64,000 nucleotides of DNA from Proteiniclasticum sp. (GTDB lineage Bacteria; Bacillota; Clostridia; Clostridiales; Clostridiaceae): positions 75,081 to 139,080 of the forward strand of contig NZ_DOPX01000014.1 in NCBI RefSeq assembly GCF_003514505.1, given 5' to 3'. Positions within the stretch are counted from its first letter, which is position 1. Every line of letters starts with the position of its first letter. The translations under genes were made by a program, and so were the position numbers. Shown here in pieces: positions 44,648 through 52,567 of the stretch. The notes under the pieces were generated by a model that worked only from the letters and a program-made list of their open reading frames with translations, ran no database searches and was not told the DNA's origin.

Positions 44648-45154
44648 TTATGGACATTCATAGGCATCACCCCTATCATCCACCAATATCTCTATATTTC
44701 TTCCATGCCTATCTATGTTATTGATCAAGTAGTCGAGGACGAACATCCTATAAACCTCGTCTTGGATCCCTATCTCACGGGAAAATTCAAGAGGCGGTAT
44801 CTCACCTATGCCACGTACTCTTGAATTATAAAGATCTTCAAACACCATAATGCCCTCATTTCTGAGGTTAAAGTCATCGCTCTCGCACAATACTGTCTCA
44901 AACTCCTTATTGGTGAACCTCACCGTAGCTAGCACCAATCGATACTCTACACAATCTATACGGAGTATCTTTGCTACTCTGCTGGCTATAACCTCACTAA
45001 TGCTCTGGATTCCGTATATCCCGACATCTGCACTATAAGCAGAGAGTTTGTAATACTTTCCTCCAATCTTTTCCTTCGGAAACACCCCCGAAGTAGCACC
45101 ATGTCTCCAGTCTCCCCATGTAATATAACTATAATCGATTATTTGATTAGCCAT
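44648..45154 (-). pseudogene. HipA-like kinase, truncated at the C terminus
   Basis: Encodes 168 residues of a HipA C-terminal-like kinase fold. SISEVIASRVAKILRIDCVEYRL and the catalytic-loop motif YLINNIDRHGRNIEIL are clear, but the frame stops 12 residues later, at YECP, where intact relatives continue with the metal-binding FDNG-type motif and a further helical part. The truncation point coincides with a sequence shared with 39188-39222. Without the metal-binding Asp it is probably inactive. No HipB is adjacent. Confidence 0.65.
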
Positions 45155-45272
45155 CTCTCACCTCACATAGTTATTGAATCTCAATTAATCACATATTATA
45201 CTAGGTATATTACCACGTAAAAATTTAAGCTTCAAATAGTATATATTAAATAAATATATTCGAGGTGACATA

Positions 45273-45821
45273 TTGTTATTTTTGACTATTATAGATGATG
45301 ATATTATACGAAACCATCTAGAAACAATGTTTATACTGTATTCAAAAGAACTCGTTTACGCTTCGCATTCGATACTCAATGATCTCTATGAAGCTGAAGA
45401 TGTAGTTCAGTCTGCATTAATTAAGATCTCTAACCATATTGATGAGAATACCGATATTAAATCAAGAAAAACAAAAGGTCTGTTAGTGCTTATTGTAAGA
45501 AGACTCTCATATAATATATATAATCAACGAAAACGCAGGAATGAGATCAGTATAGATACAATAGATCAATCATTATTTGACAATAATTTATTTAATCCAG
45601 AGTTAAATATTCTTCGTTCAGAAGATAGAAAAAAAATTTCAAGTATAATGAATAAGTTAAATTCAAGTTATATCGATATCTTAACTTTAAAGTACACTTA
45701 TGATTATACTGATTGTGAGATTGCAAATCTTTTAAATATATCAGAAGGAAATGTTCGAACTAAACTTTCCCGCGCTCGAAAAGCCTTTCAACAAGTATTA
45801 GGAGGCGATTTAAATGACTAA
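45273..45821 (+). CDS. ECF-type RNA polymerase sigma factor
   Basis: Encodes 182 residues. Region 2 is seen in LYSKELVYASHSILNDLYEAEDVVQSALIKI, and region 4 in LNSSYIDILTLKYTYDYTDCEIANLLNISEGNVRTKLSRARK (in part), an HTH. TTG start with GAGGTG 5 bases before. Region 2 is near the sequence of SigV-type factors. The next gene, overlapping by 8 bases, encodes a membrane protein that probably is its anti-sigma factor. Codons are strongly AT-biased, unlike the core genes. Confidence 0.88.
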   Translation: MLFLTIIDDDIIRNHLETMFILYSKELVYASHSILNDLYEAEDVVQSALIKISNHIDENTDIKSRKTKGLLVLIVRRLSYNIYNQRKRRNEISIDTIDQSLFDNNLFNPELNILRSEDRKKISSIMNKLNSSYIDILTLKYTYDYTDCEIANLLNISEGNVRTKLSRARKAFQQVLGGDLND

Positions 45822-46524
45822 AAGAAGAGATGATACAACTACAGATACTGATAATCTTTATTATTCAGTATTTAAGTCTCTCGGAGAATCTCATATTGAT
45901 AATCTTTTAGAAGATCTACAAAATAGCAAAGATGCCATTAATAATATTACTATTAGCCAAACATTTATACAGTGGGGAAAATCACATAAAAAAAGATATC
46001 ATAAAAATATTAATAGATTGAACTTAAGTAAAATCGCAATTATTTTAGTTGTCATTATTAGTATTTTTTCAGTATCATCTCTATCAGTAGAAGCTAATCG
46101 AAATTATATATACAAATTTATAATTGAGATGAAAGAATCCTTCACGAGATTCTATTATTATGATGAAGTTATGGCTCAATCTGATCCCATGCTAGATATT
46201 AATCACTACTATTATCCCACAGTTATGCTCAAAGGATACTCTTATAGCGCTCATAAAGTGACTCGGGACATAATTAGTTTGACATATTCAAATGGGATTG
46301 AGAATATTTTATTCATACAATATGAAACACAGGGAGATTACAATATAGATATAGAGAATGCTGAGATTACTGAAGTTGATATTTCTGGATATACAGGAAT
46401 GTTAATTTTAAAAGAAGATAAAACAATGCTCTTTTGGCAAAATGATCACAACGAGTTCCTTATTATTGGATCTATAACTAAAGAAAGTATACTCAAAATT
46501 GCAGAAAGTATTAAATATAAATAA
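45814..46524 (+). CDS. Probable anti-sigma factor, DUF4367-like membrane protein
   Basis: Encodes 236 residues: a cytosolic N-terminal part (1-70), one membrane helix (about 71-90, SKIAIILVVIISIFSVSSLS) and an outside domain with YDEVMAQSD, YSNGIENILFIQYE and ISGYTGMLILKEDKTMLFWQN. The YTGMLI...L.WQ..HN.FLI pattern is that of DUF4367. Overlap with the sigma gene and this topology are the standard arrangement for a sigma/anti-sigma pair. Family recognition of the N-terminal part is not certain. Confidence 0.75.
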   Translation: MTKRRDDTTTDTDNLYYSVFKSLGESHIDNLLEDLQNSKDAINNITISQTFIQWGKSHKKRYHKNINRLNLSKIAIILVVIISIFSVSSLSVEANRNYIYKFIIEMKESFTRFYYYDEVMAQSDPMLDINHYYYPTVMLKGYSYSAHKVTRDIISLTYSNGIENILFIQYETQGDYNIDIENAEITEVDISGYTGMLILKEDKTMLFWQNDHNEFLIIGSITKESILKIAESIKYK

Positions 46525-46588
46525 TTTTTATTTTTCAGTGTAACAAATCCCCCCTCTCATTGTTTATATAGTGAAGGGGGGTGATTTT

Positions 46589-47020
46589 ATGTTTCGAAGA
46601 TTAAGTAAATATTTTGTTTGTATGTTACTTATTGTTTCATTTTTCTATACACCAATAACTGCTTCCGGTGTAGATACCATATCAAATACGGAAAACTTAA
46701 TTAGTGTACAGTACGTTTATTTCAACACGTACCGCAACTGGTTTGAAATTACTTCTGAAGGGGTTGCGGAGTGTACAACTCATGTTACAGCTTTTAACAT
46801 TGACTCAATACATGTCTATGGCTCTATCCAGCAATACAAAAACGGTCAATGGATATCTATTTTAAGTTGGTCTCACAAAAATGATAGTATCGAGAATTTG
46901 TTTACACGAAGTATAGCTGTATCAAAAGGATCTTATAGGTATAAGACTACAACTTATTTGTATAAAAACGGTGTATTAATTGAAACTGATAGTAAAACAA
47001 CACCACAAGTAATTTACTAA
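46589..47020 (+). CDS. Small exported protein, 143 residues
   Basis: Encodes a protein with a signal peptide (FRRLSKYFVCMLLIVSFFY, cleavage near SG-VDT). The mature part is a single beta-rich domain: VTAFNIDSIHVYGSIQQYKNG, WISILSWSHKN and GSYRYKTTTYLYKNGVLIE. The layout resembles the small secreted proteins grouped as DUF6147, whose role is unknown. Start at ATG 46589, after AAGGGGGGTG; an upstream GTG at 46571 is in frame but overlaps nothing useful. Likely transcribed with the sigma operon. Confidence 0.75.
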   Translation: MFRRLSKYFVCMLLIVSFFYTPITASGVDTISNTENLISVQYVYFNTYRNWFEITSEGVAECTTHVTAFNIDSIHVYGSIQQYKNGQWISILSWSHKNDSIENLFTRSIAVSKGSYRYKTTTYLYKNGVLIETDSKTTPQVIY

Positions 47021-47090
47021 CTTCCTGATTTGTAAATTAAGATTTCTATAATCGATATTCATTAATAACATGGTATGAAAGGTGAGAGTT

Positions 47091-48389
47091 ATGAAAAAAA
47101 TTAGTTTATTTTCCCTTATTTTCATTCTAGTGTTGTCTTTTTCAAATTCAACGGGGGTTTTTGCTATAAAAGATCCTCAAAACCTCAATGAACTGATTAC
47201 TGTTAGTTTAATTGATCAAGACAGTAAACCAGTACCAGATACATATGTAACTTTGTATTCTTTAACTGAAAACTCTTTTGTATTTGCTGGAACTACGGAT
47301 AACAATGGTACTATAACTCTAAATTATGAACCACATTTTGGTACTTCAAGTGACAATATTATTAATATTGATTTCGCTGTTTATGCTGCTCCAAAAAACA
47401 CAGAACTATTAACTTATCATTTTACTCAAACATTCATAAAAGAGAAAACAGGGTATACAGATAATGAAGTTAAAAGTATCTTGAGTGATAACACTAATTA
47501 TATCGAACTAGTGGCTAAAGAAATTTTAAATGTGAATACTAAGATAGATTCACGCGATAGTAATATAAGAGATTATCTGATTAAAACCGGAAAATTATCA
47601 CCTCAGAATCCAATACATAAAATAAATGGACAAGATAGAAGAGATATGTTACTAAAAGGTATTTTGTCTCTTGATGAATTATCACTTGGTAAAGAAGATT
47701 ACATGTCAAGAGCTACAGACATCGTTCCTCTTGCAGACGCTACACATGATTTAGGTAGTTTCATTACAACTATTGGCGAGGTACATTCAATAGATGGTGT
47801 TTCCACTATCTTTAAGTTCTCAAAATATTCTGCAGTCAAAATTGATGTTGCGACAAAAACAGGCTCATCAAGCAGTTGGGGTGTTAGCGGATCACTAAAA
47901 AAAGAAGCGGGTTGGGATATAGTTTGGCCAACATTTTCAACTACTTCAACTTCTGGATTTGGTAAACAAGCAAGAACATACTTTAAGTACAACTTAGATG
48001 AAACAATGTCATATTGGTCAGGAAACATTACATATTCAGTGTATGCATCTACATTTAACGGTGGCGCTGTATGGGGTAACTCAATCTATGGTTTAGATGG
48101 CGCATCTGTTTCCTCAATCACAAGTAACTCTTTGGGTTCTGACTGGGCGTCCTATTTACCTAACGCAACTACAACTTACACTGTTTCAGCTGGGCGTTCT
48201 TATGGTGGTGCTGCAACTATTAGTGTCCCAAAGCTCAGTAGTTCGGTAACAGTTGGCGCAATTACATCATATAATTCAAATACCACAATTACTTATAAAT
48301 TTGCATCCGGGAAGCCTTATAATGCATATTATGTATACGGAAGAGGAACAGGTTGGAAATCAATATATGTTTCTAATAGCAGCAGGTAG
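47091..48389 (+). CDS. Exported protein of unknown function, 432 residues
   Basis: Signal peptide KKISLFSLIFILVLSFS followed by an Ig-like/SpaA-like strand region (about 35-85, VSLIDQDSKPVPDTYVTLY). The middle (100-215) is mixed with a charged segment that includes DRRDMLLKGILSLDELSLG. The C-terminal half (about 230-432) is rich in Ser, Thr, Gly and Tyr with many beta strands, such as YWSGNITYSVYAST and VSAGRSYGGAATIS. No LPXTG anchor or membrane tail, so it should be released. I do not recognise it firmly; a large secreted bacteriocin of the geobacillin-26 type is one idea only. Confidence 0.75.
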   Translation: MKKISLFSLIFILVLSFSNSTGVFAIKDPQNLNELITVSLIDQDSKPVPDTYVTLYSLTENSFVFAGTTDNNGTITLNYEPHFGTSSDNIINIDFAVYAAPKNTELLTYHFTQTFIKEKTGYTDNEVKSILSDNTNYIELVAKEILNVNTKIDSRDSNIRDYLIKTGKLSPQNPIHKINGQDRRDMLLKGILSLDELSLGKEDYMSRATDIVPLADATHDLGSFITTIGEVHSIDGVSTIFKFSKYSAVKIDVATKTGSSSSWGVSGSLKKEAGWDIVWPTFSTTSTSGFGKQARTYFKYNLDETMSYWSGNITYSVYASTFNGGAVWGNSIYGLDGASVSSITSNSLGSDWASYLPNATTTYTVSAGRSYGGAATISVPKLSSSVTVGAITSYNSNTTITYKFASGKPYNAYYVYGRGTGWKSIYVSNSSR

Positions 48390-48428
48390 TATTTCTACTG
48401 AAACATGCATTGAAAATGGAGGATAATA

Positions 48429-48929
48429 ATGATTTCAAGAAAATATAAACTTTTTTTCTTCTCTCTATTAATTTTATCCACTATTCTTATTTCAGTAATC
48501 TTTGTTACTCAGGGACGATTTTTAATAACGAATACTAGTAGCATTTCAATAGAAGCTTTTGAAGTAGATTATCCAGTATATCTAGGAAATTCTCTCAACT
48601 GGACTGGTACTCTCAAACCTAGAATTGTTGATATAAAACTATTGGATAGTAACAAAGAAAAGATTGCTATTGGTAATACTCCTATTGAAGTATTTATTGT
48701 AGAAGATGGATATATCGGAGTAGTCACTGAAAATGATATCAGCACTAGCATAGACTTTTTTCCTACTTCGAACTATTTACTTTTAGATGACAACTTTAAC
48801 ATTGTCTTTAGGTTAGACTCAGACAGTGATAAACAGTTTTTAGAAAATATTACTGGTATATGGATTGATTTTTCTATTTTTGGAATAAACAAATCCAATG
48901 TTGTTGATATTAGTTTAATAGAGAATTAA
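48429..48929 (+). CDS. Membrane-anchored protein of unknown function, 166 residues
   Basis: One N-terminal membrane helix (LFFFSLLILSTILISVIFV), then an outside beta-rich domain with YPVYLGNSLNWTGTLKPRIVD. ATG preceded by TGGAGGAT. Forty bases after the previous gene, so probably in the same transcript. If that gene is a toxin, an immunity role would fit the position, but nothing in the sequence shows this. Confidence 0.7.
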   Translation: MISRKYKLFFFSLLILSTILISVIFVTQGRFLITNTSSISIEAFEVDYPVYLGNSLNWTGTLKPRIVDIKLLDSNKEKIAIGNTPIEVFIVEDGYIGVVTENDISTSIDFFPTSNYLLLDDNFNIVFRLDSDSDKQFLENITGIWIDFSIFGINKSNVVDISLIEN

Positions 48930-49464
48930 TTTCTAAGAAGGTAACTATCTATCAAATACCATGCGAATCCTTTTTTTTTACGTTAGCTTAGATTAATACA
49001 ATCCTTAATACTCATTCAACACTTACTGTTGTATAATATAACTGACCATTACTTGAACGTGAGCAATCCGATGCATTACCCAGATATAATTACTAAGCGT
49101 TGGCAGTCAATAAAATAAACCTGATATGTACCACAAATTGGTAGTTGTTGGCGGACAACATAACAAATCAGTCACTAAAGGAGATTTCTGAAACTGCGGT
49201 TTCTAAATCTCCTTTTAAATTTACCCTAATCCAACTCAACATTTTCTTCACTTTTCGCGAGTTCGAATGCTCTCTTCATTTTCTTCATATGCCACCATCC
49301 TTTTTCTCCTACTGTTCTCACTCTCTTTCATCAAGTCGCTTTCAAATCTTTTTGCACTCTAACACTCAATCATCCTCACATTTAAATCTTTTAGATGCTG
49401 ATCAACACAATAGAGGCATATAAAAAGAGAGCTACTCTAGTACCTCTCCAATCTTGAATCTCAG
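48930..49464. other. Decayed intergenic region
   Basis: No full gene. A hairpin at 49177-49216 looks like a terminator. On the minus strand around 49210-49420 there are short charged frames with stops, probably remains of one or more genes; none can be named. Confidence 0.45.
49177..49216. terminator. Hairpin terminator
   Basis: AAAGGAGATTT and AAATCTCCTTTT arms, with an inner GAAAC/GTTTC pair, and T or A runs on both sides. Confidence 0.7.
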
Positions 49465-49623
49465 TTATCCTGCTATATCCTCTAAACTTATATCATAGGT
49501 CTCATAGGTGTAATCATCCAATCTCACCTCTACTAGATAATGCAGATTATCATAAACCTCAATGATTGTGGCTTGTTGACCTGTGTTGAGTATAGCTACG
49601 TCAAACTCTTTATAGTCTTTCAT
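49465..49623 (-). CDS. Small protein of unknown function, 52 residues
   Basis: Frame MKDYKEFDVAILNTGQQATI then EVYDNLHYLVEVRLDDYTYE and a short tail ending DIAG. It starts inside the end of the NADAR fragment (14-base overlap), as in an operon, with AAGGG just before the ATG. The sequence resembles short SH3-like strand proteins that accompany toxins or transposons, but I cannot name a family. Confidence 0.5.
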   Translation of the reverse strand: MKDYKEFDVAILNTGQQATIIEVYDNLHYLVEVRLDDYTYETYDISLEDIAG

Positions 49624-49924
49624 CCCTTAACTCTTCCCTCACTTGCATGATGAGGTTTCCTAGCAAACTCAACCCTCGCCATTTATCCACATTAAACCTA
49701 TTAGGGTCCTTCATCGATAATCCAATGCCCCATACCTTATCGTGGACTGCACATTCAGCTAATATGGCATCTCCAGTACTCAATAGCTTCTCTTTGAGTT
49801 CTTCATCATCCCTAAACTTCGCTTTCAGTCCCTCATAAACTATCTGCTCTCTATTGGCTGTCCAGACTTCATCTTCGAAGCCTTTTACTTCCCGTCCTAA
49901 TGCCTTGATACTTATTTCAGACTC
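49610..49924 (-). pseudogene. NADAR (YbiA-like) protein, C-terminal fragment
   Basis: Reads ISIKALGREVKGFEDEVW..., then LLSTGDAILAECAVHDKVWG and KWRGLSLLGNLIMQVREEL. The TGDAxLxE...D.xWGxGL...W.G.N.LG..LMxVR pattern is that of NADAR domains, N-glycosidases acting on ADP-ribose-like intermediates. The N-terminal third is missing: the frame meets a stop at the junction with the integrase remnant, so the gene has been cut by a rearrangement. Confidence 0.75.
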
Positions 49925-49927
49925 TTA

Positions 49928-50476
49928 GCATACTCTGGCTGCCGTAAAAGTGAACTCCTAGCTCTGACATGGAAAGACATTAGCTTTATTGATCACTACA
50001 TTGATATCTCTAAAACTGTTACAACTGGAACGAATAACAAACTCATTATCCAGTCGCCTAAGACCACAAAAAGCAGTAGGCATGTCTACCTAGACGCAGA
50101 AACTATGAATATTCTTAGTAAGTGGAAAGAAGAATAAACAGAACTTCTAAATCTCTCCTCAATCAAGATTTCGAAAGACCAACTCCTCTTCCCTAATAAA
50201 AATAATAGCTACATTTATCCTCAGAAGGTCGGCCAAAAACTTGAGTCCATATGTAGCAGAATTGGTCTTAGGTATATTAGTCCTCATTGGTTCAGACACA
50301 CCCATGTTTCACTTCTTAACGAAGCAAGTACAGACTATAAAGAAATAAGCGAAAGAGTCGGTCATTCCAATATCAAACAAACCATGAATACATACGCTCA
50401 TGTTTCTCCTCAAAAGCTATTAGAGACAGCAAACACGTTTTCAGATTATATAAACTCTGCTGAATCAGACAAATAG
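49928..50476 (+). pseudogene. Tyrosine integrase, catalytic domain with an in-frame stop
   Basis: Reads AYSGCRKSELLALTWKDI, then after an in-frame TAA at 50135-50137 continues with PHWFRHTHVSLLNE, ISERVGHSNIKQTMNTYAHV and ends at TAG. The catalytic residues Arg (GCRKSE), His-x-x-Arg, His (VGHS) and Tyr (NTYAHV) are all kept, but the N-terminal arm-binding and core-binding domains are missing. The stop probably arose from a CAA codon. It lies about 100 bases from the 3' end of tRNA-Ser(UGA), the likely attachment site. Confidence 0.85.
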
Positions 50477-50514
50477 TACAATGGCGTGGAAATGGCGTGC
50501 TTTTTGAATAAACA

Positions 50515-50560
50515 AAAAAGGAAACCCTTGAAAGCATTATGCCTCAAGGGTTTCCTTTTT
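50515..50560. terminator. Bidirectional terminator between integrase relic and tRNA-Ser
   Basis: Seventeen-base arms from AAAAAGGAAACCC to GGGTTTCCTTTTT with a 12-base loop; works for tRNA-Ser on the minus strand too. Confidence 0.85.
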
Positions 50561-50574
50561 CTCTAAATATCATA

Positions 50575-50665
50575 TGGCGGAGAGAGTGGGATTCGAACCC
50601 ACGGTACCCGCAAAGGTACGCCGGTTTTCAAGACCGGTGCCTTAAACCAACTCGACCATCTCTCC
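50575..50665 (-). tRNA. tRNA-Ser, anticodon UGA
   Basis: Minus-strand acceptor GGAGAGA/TCTCTCC, long variable arm with TACCTTTGCGGGTA, anticodon loop CTTGAAA (TGA), T arm with GTTCGAATC, CCA encoded. Probable integration site of the element to its left. Confidence 0.96.
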
Positions 50666-50685
50666 ACGATCTAGCGACATTAGTT

Positions 50686-50714
50686 ATTATAGCAATTATA
50701 GATTTGAGTGTCAA
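50686..50714 (-). promoter_or_regulatory. Promoter of tRNA-Ser(UGA)
   Basis: On the minus strand TTGACA (50709-50714), 17-base spacer, TATAAT (50686-50691); full consensus, about 20 bases from the tRNA. Confidence 0.88.
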
Positions 50715-50716
50715 TG

Positions 50717-50756
50717 AAAAAATGAGAGGCTGCGTTAAGAAAAACACAGCCTCTCA
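50717..50756 (-). terminator. Terminator of serS
   Basis: Minus strand: TGAGAGGCTGTGTT / AACGCAGCCTCTCA arms with one wobble, then TTTTTT. Nine bases past the serS stop. Confidence 0.88.
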
Positions 50757-50764
50757 GACTTCAT

Positions 50765-52042
50765 TTACTTGATGAGCTCTTCACCCTTAAGATAAGGTCT
50801 TAGGGATTCTGGAATGGTCACAGTTCCATCCTCATTCTGGAAGTTCTCAAGGATTGCCGCCATGGTTCTACCAATGGCAACACCTGAGCCATTCAGTGTA
50901 TGCACAAACTGAGGCTTGTCTTTTGCAGTTTCCTTATACTTGATATTGATTCTTCTGGACTGGAAATCCTCAAAGTTAGAACAGCTGGAGATTTCCACAT
51001 ACCTGTTGTAGCTTGGCATCCAGACCTCAATATCATACTTTAATGCTGCAGTGAATCCTAAATCACCTTTACAGATTCTTACCACTCTATAAGGCAGACC
51101 TAATCCCTGAAGCACTCTTTCTGCGTCTTCTACAAGCTTATTCAGCTCTTCATAGGAATCTTCTGGCTTTGTGAACTTCACAAGCTCCACCTTATTGAAC
51201 TGATGCTGACGGATGAGGCCTCTTGTGTCTCTACCAGCAGAACCTGCTTCTGCTCTGAAACAAGCAGAGTATGCCACATGCTTTATTGGGAGCTCTTCTC
51301 CTGAGAAGGTCTCATTGCGGTACATATTGGTCACAGGAACTTCTGCCGTCGGAATCAGGAAGTAGTCATTTTCTGTAAGCTTAAAGGCATCTTCCTCAAA
51401 CTTAGGCAGCTGGCCAGTACCTGTCATGGACTGTCTGTTGACCATAAATGGAGGCATCACCTCTTCATAGCCATGATCTGTATGGGTATCCAGGAAATAG
51501 TTGATGATGGCTCTTTCCAGTCTTGATCCATAACCTTTCAGGAAAGTGAATCTCGAACCGGTGATTTTTCCGGCTCTCTCAAAATCCAGAATATTGAGGT
51601 TTGTTCCCAGGTCCCAGTGTGCTTTAGCCTCAAAGTTGAACCTTCTGGGCTCTCCCCACTTTCTGATTTCTACATTGTCTTCATCGGTGTCTCCATCTGG
51701 CACTTGGCTGTTTGGAATATTAGGCAGACGCAGCATAATGAACTCAATGGCCTCATCAATTTCACGCACTCTGTTATCCAGATTCTTGATGGTTTCTCCA
51801 AGCTCCTTCATTTCTGCCATGATCTCCGTCACGTCTTCTCCAGCTTTCTTCTTATTAGGGATTTCCGCTGATACCTGATTTTTTCTGGCCTTTGCTGTTT
51901 CCACTTCCACCAGGGTTTCTCTTCTTTCCTCATCTAGGGAAACTACTTTGTCTATATCGGAGAGATCAAGGCTCTCTCCTCTATTGCTCATGAGCTTCTT
52001 GATTTCTTCAGGATTTTCTCGGATTCTCTTAATATCCAGCAT
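50765..52042 (-). CDS. serS: Seryl-tRNA synthetase
   Basis: Encodes 425 residues: an N-terminal coiled-coil arm (about 25-105, with SAEIPNKKKAG between the helices) that contacts the long variable arm of tRNA-Ser, then the class II core with motif 2 FRAEAGSAGRDTRGL and motif 3 GSGVAIGRTMAAI. Charges tRNA-Ser with serine. The frame is open upstream to 52159 but through the T-box leader; the true ATG at 52042 follows GGAGGAATTGTT and gives MLDIKRIRENPE. Controlled by the T-box upstream. Confidence 0.97.
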   Translation of the reverse strand: MLDIKRIRENPEEIKKLMSNRGESLDLSDIDKVVSLDEERRETLVEVETAKARKNQVSAEIPNKKKAGEDVTEIMAEMKELGETIKNLDNRVREIDEAIEFIMLRLPNIPNSQVPDGDTDEDNVEIRKWGEPRRFNFEAKAHWDLGTNLNILDFERAGKITGSRFTFLKGYGSRLERAIINYFLDTHTDHGYEEVMPPFMVNRQSMTGTGQLPKFEEDAFKLTENDYFLIPTAEVPVTNMYRNETFSGEELPIKHVAYSACFRAEAGSAGRDTRGLIRQHQFNKVELVKFTKPEDSYEELNKLVEDAERVLQGLGLPYRVVRICKGDLGFTAALKYDIEVWMPSYNRYVEISSCSNFEDFQSRRINIKYKETAKDKPQFVHTLNGSGVAIGRTMAAILENFQNEDGTVTIPESLRPYLKGEELIK

Positions 52043-52297
52043 AACAATTCCTCCATTTTTTAATTTTTTATAATAAAAAAGAGCCAGATCAATTCCCAAG
52101 GGACGATCTGACTCGTGGTGCCACCCTACTTCAATAAAGCGATGCGCTTTATCCTTCAAAAAGATAACGGTCTTCTCCGTACTGCATTACCAGTCCCTCC
52201 AAGGTGGATTCCATAAATGCTACCTGCAGATTTGCACATGACCATCTGCTCTCTAAAAAGTGACATTTGTGTACTAGCCTTATCAACGGTTTAATTC
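52043..52297 (-). promoter_or_regulatory. T-box leader of serS, Ser specifier
   Basis: Minus strand shows AGAGAGCAGATGGTC (Stem I), the specifier GGAATCCACCTTGGAG with TCC (Ser) at 52206-52208, the T-box GGGTGGCACCACG near 52114-52129 and an intrinsic terminator with arms 52105-52114 and 52081-52090 followed by six T. Uncharged tRNA-Ser should favour the antiterminator. Confidence 0.93.
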
Positions 52298-52302
52298 AAT
52301 TC

Positions 52303-52331
52303 ATTATATCCCTTCCCCTGGAAAAGGTCAA
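52303..52331 (-). promoter_or_regulatory. Promoter of serS
   Basis: Minus strand TTGACC (52326-52331), 17-base spacer, TATAAT (52303-52308). The -35 overlaps the last codons of the DUF1667 gene. Confidence 0.85.
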
Positions 52332-52555
52332 CTCTCAATGGTTTTCGTCACAATGATGTTGACTCCCGTGTTGAGGATATTGCTGCAGATGATGTCTCCA
52401 CGCTCCAAGGGAACGCCCACATAGATTCTTGAAAGAACCTTTGACACTTCAATAAAAATCTCCCGCTCCATGGGCTGATCGCTTTTCACAGGAACCATAT
52501 GATGCGTCTTGGACCCTTTAATCCTGATGATGCTTGTGTAATACTCTTTTTTCAT
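52328..52555 (-). CDS. DUF1667 protein
   Basis: Encodes 75 residues. The sequence TSIIRIKGSKTHHMVPVKSD, then EIFIEVSKVLSRIYVGVPLE and GDIICSNILNTGVNIIVTK matches DUF1667 domains, which occur with FAD-dependent glycerol-3-phosphate dehydrogenase-like proteins. The family usually starts with a Cys cluster (CxxC) of about 40 residues for metal binding; that part is absent, so this is only the C-terminal half of the usual domain. It follows the FAD oxidoreductase gene by 12 bases. Confidence 0.8.
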   Translation of the reverse strand: MKKEYYTSIIRIKGSKTHHMVPVKSDQPMEREIFIEVSKVLSRIYVGVPLERGDIICSNILNTGVNIIVTKTIES

Positions 52556-52567
52556 GGTGTTCTCCTT

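Larger units (their letters stand above)
44642..50665. mobile_element. Putative degraded integrative element ending at tRNA-Ser(UGA)
   Basis: The region between adhE and tRNA-Ser(UGA) holds AT-rich genes unlike the core: a truncated HipA-like gene, a sigma/anti-sigma operon with exported proteins, a NADAR fragment and a broken tyrosine integrase next to the 3' end of tRNA-Ser. Integrase beside a tRNA 3' end is the usual layout of an integrated element. I could not find a second copy of the tRNA-Ser end, so the left boundary is a guess. Confidence 0.5.

Noticed and set aside
49145..49423. 92-codon plus-strand frame
   Set aside because: Its translation is Ser/Phe/His-rich and it runs antisense to charged minus-strand fragments, which look more like remains of real genes.
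52043..52159. N-terminal extension of SerS
   Set aside because: It translates the T-box and terminator of the leader; the ATG at 52042 has the ribosome site.
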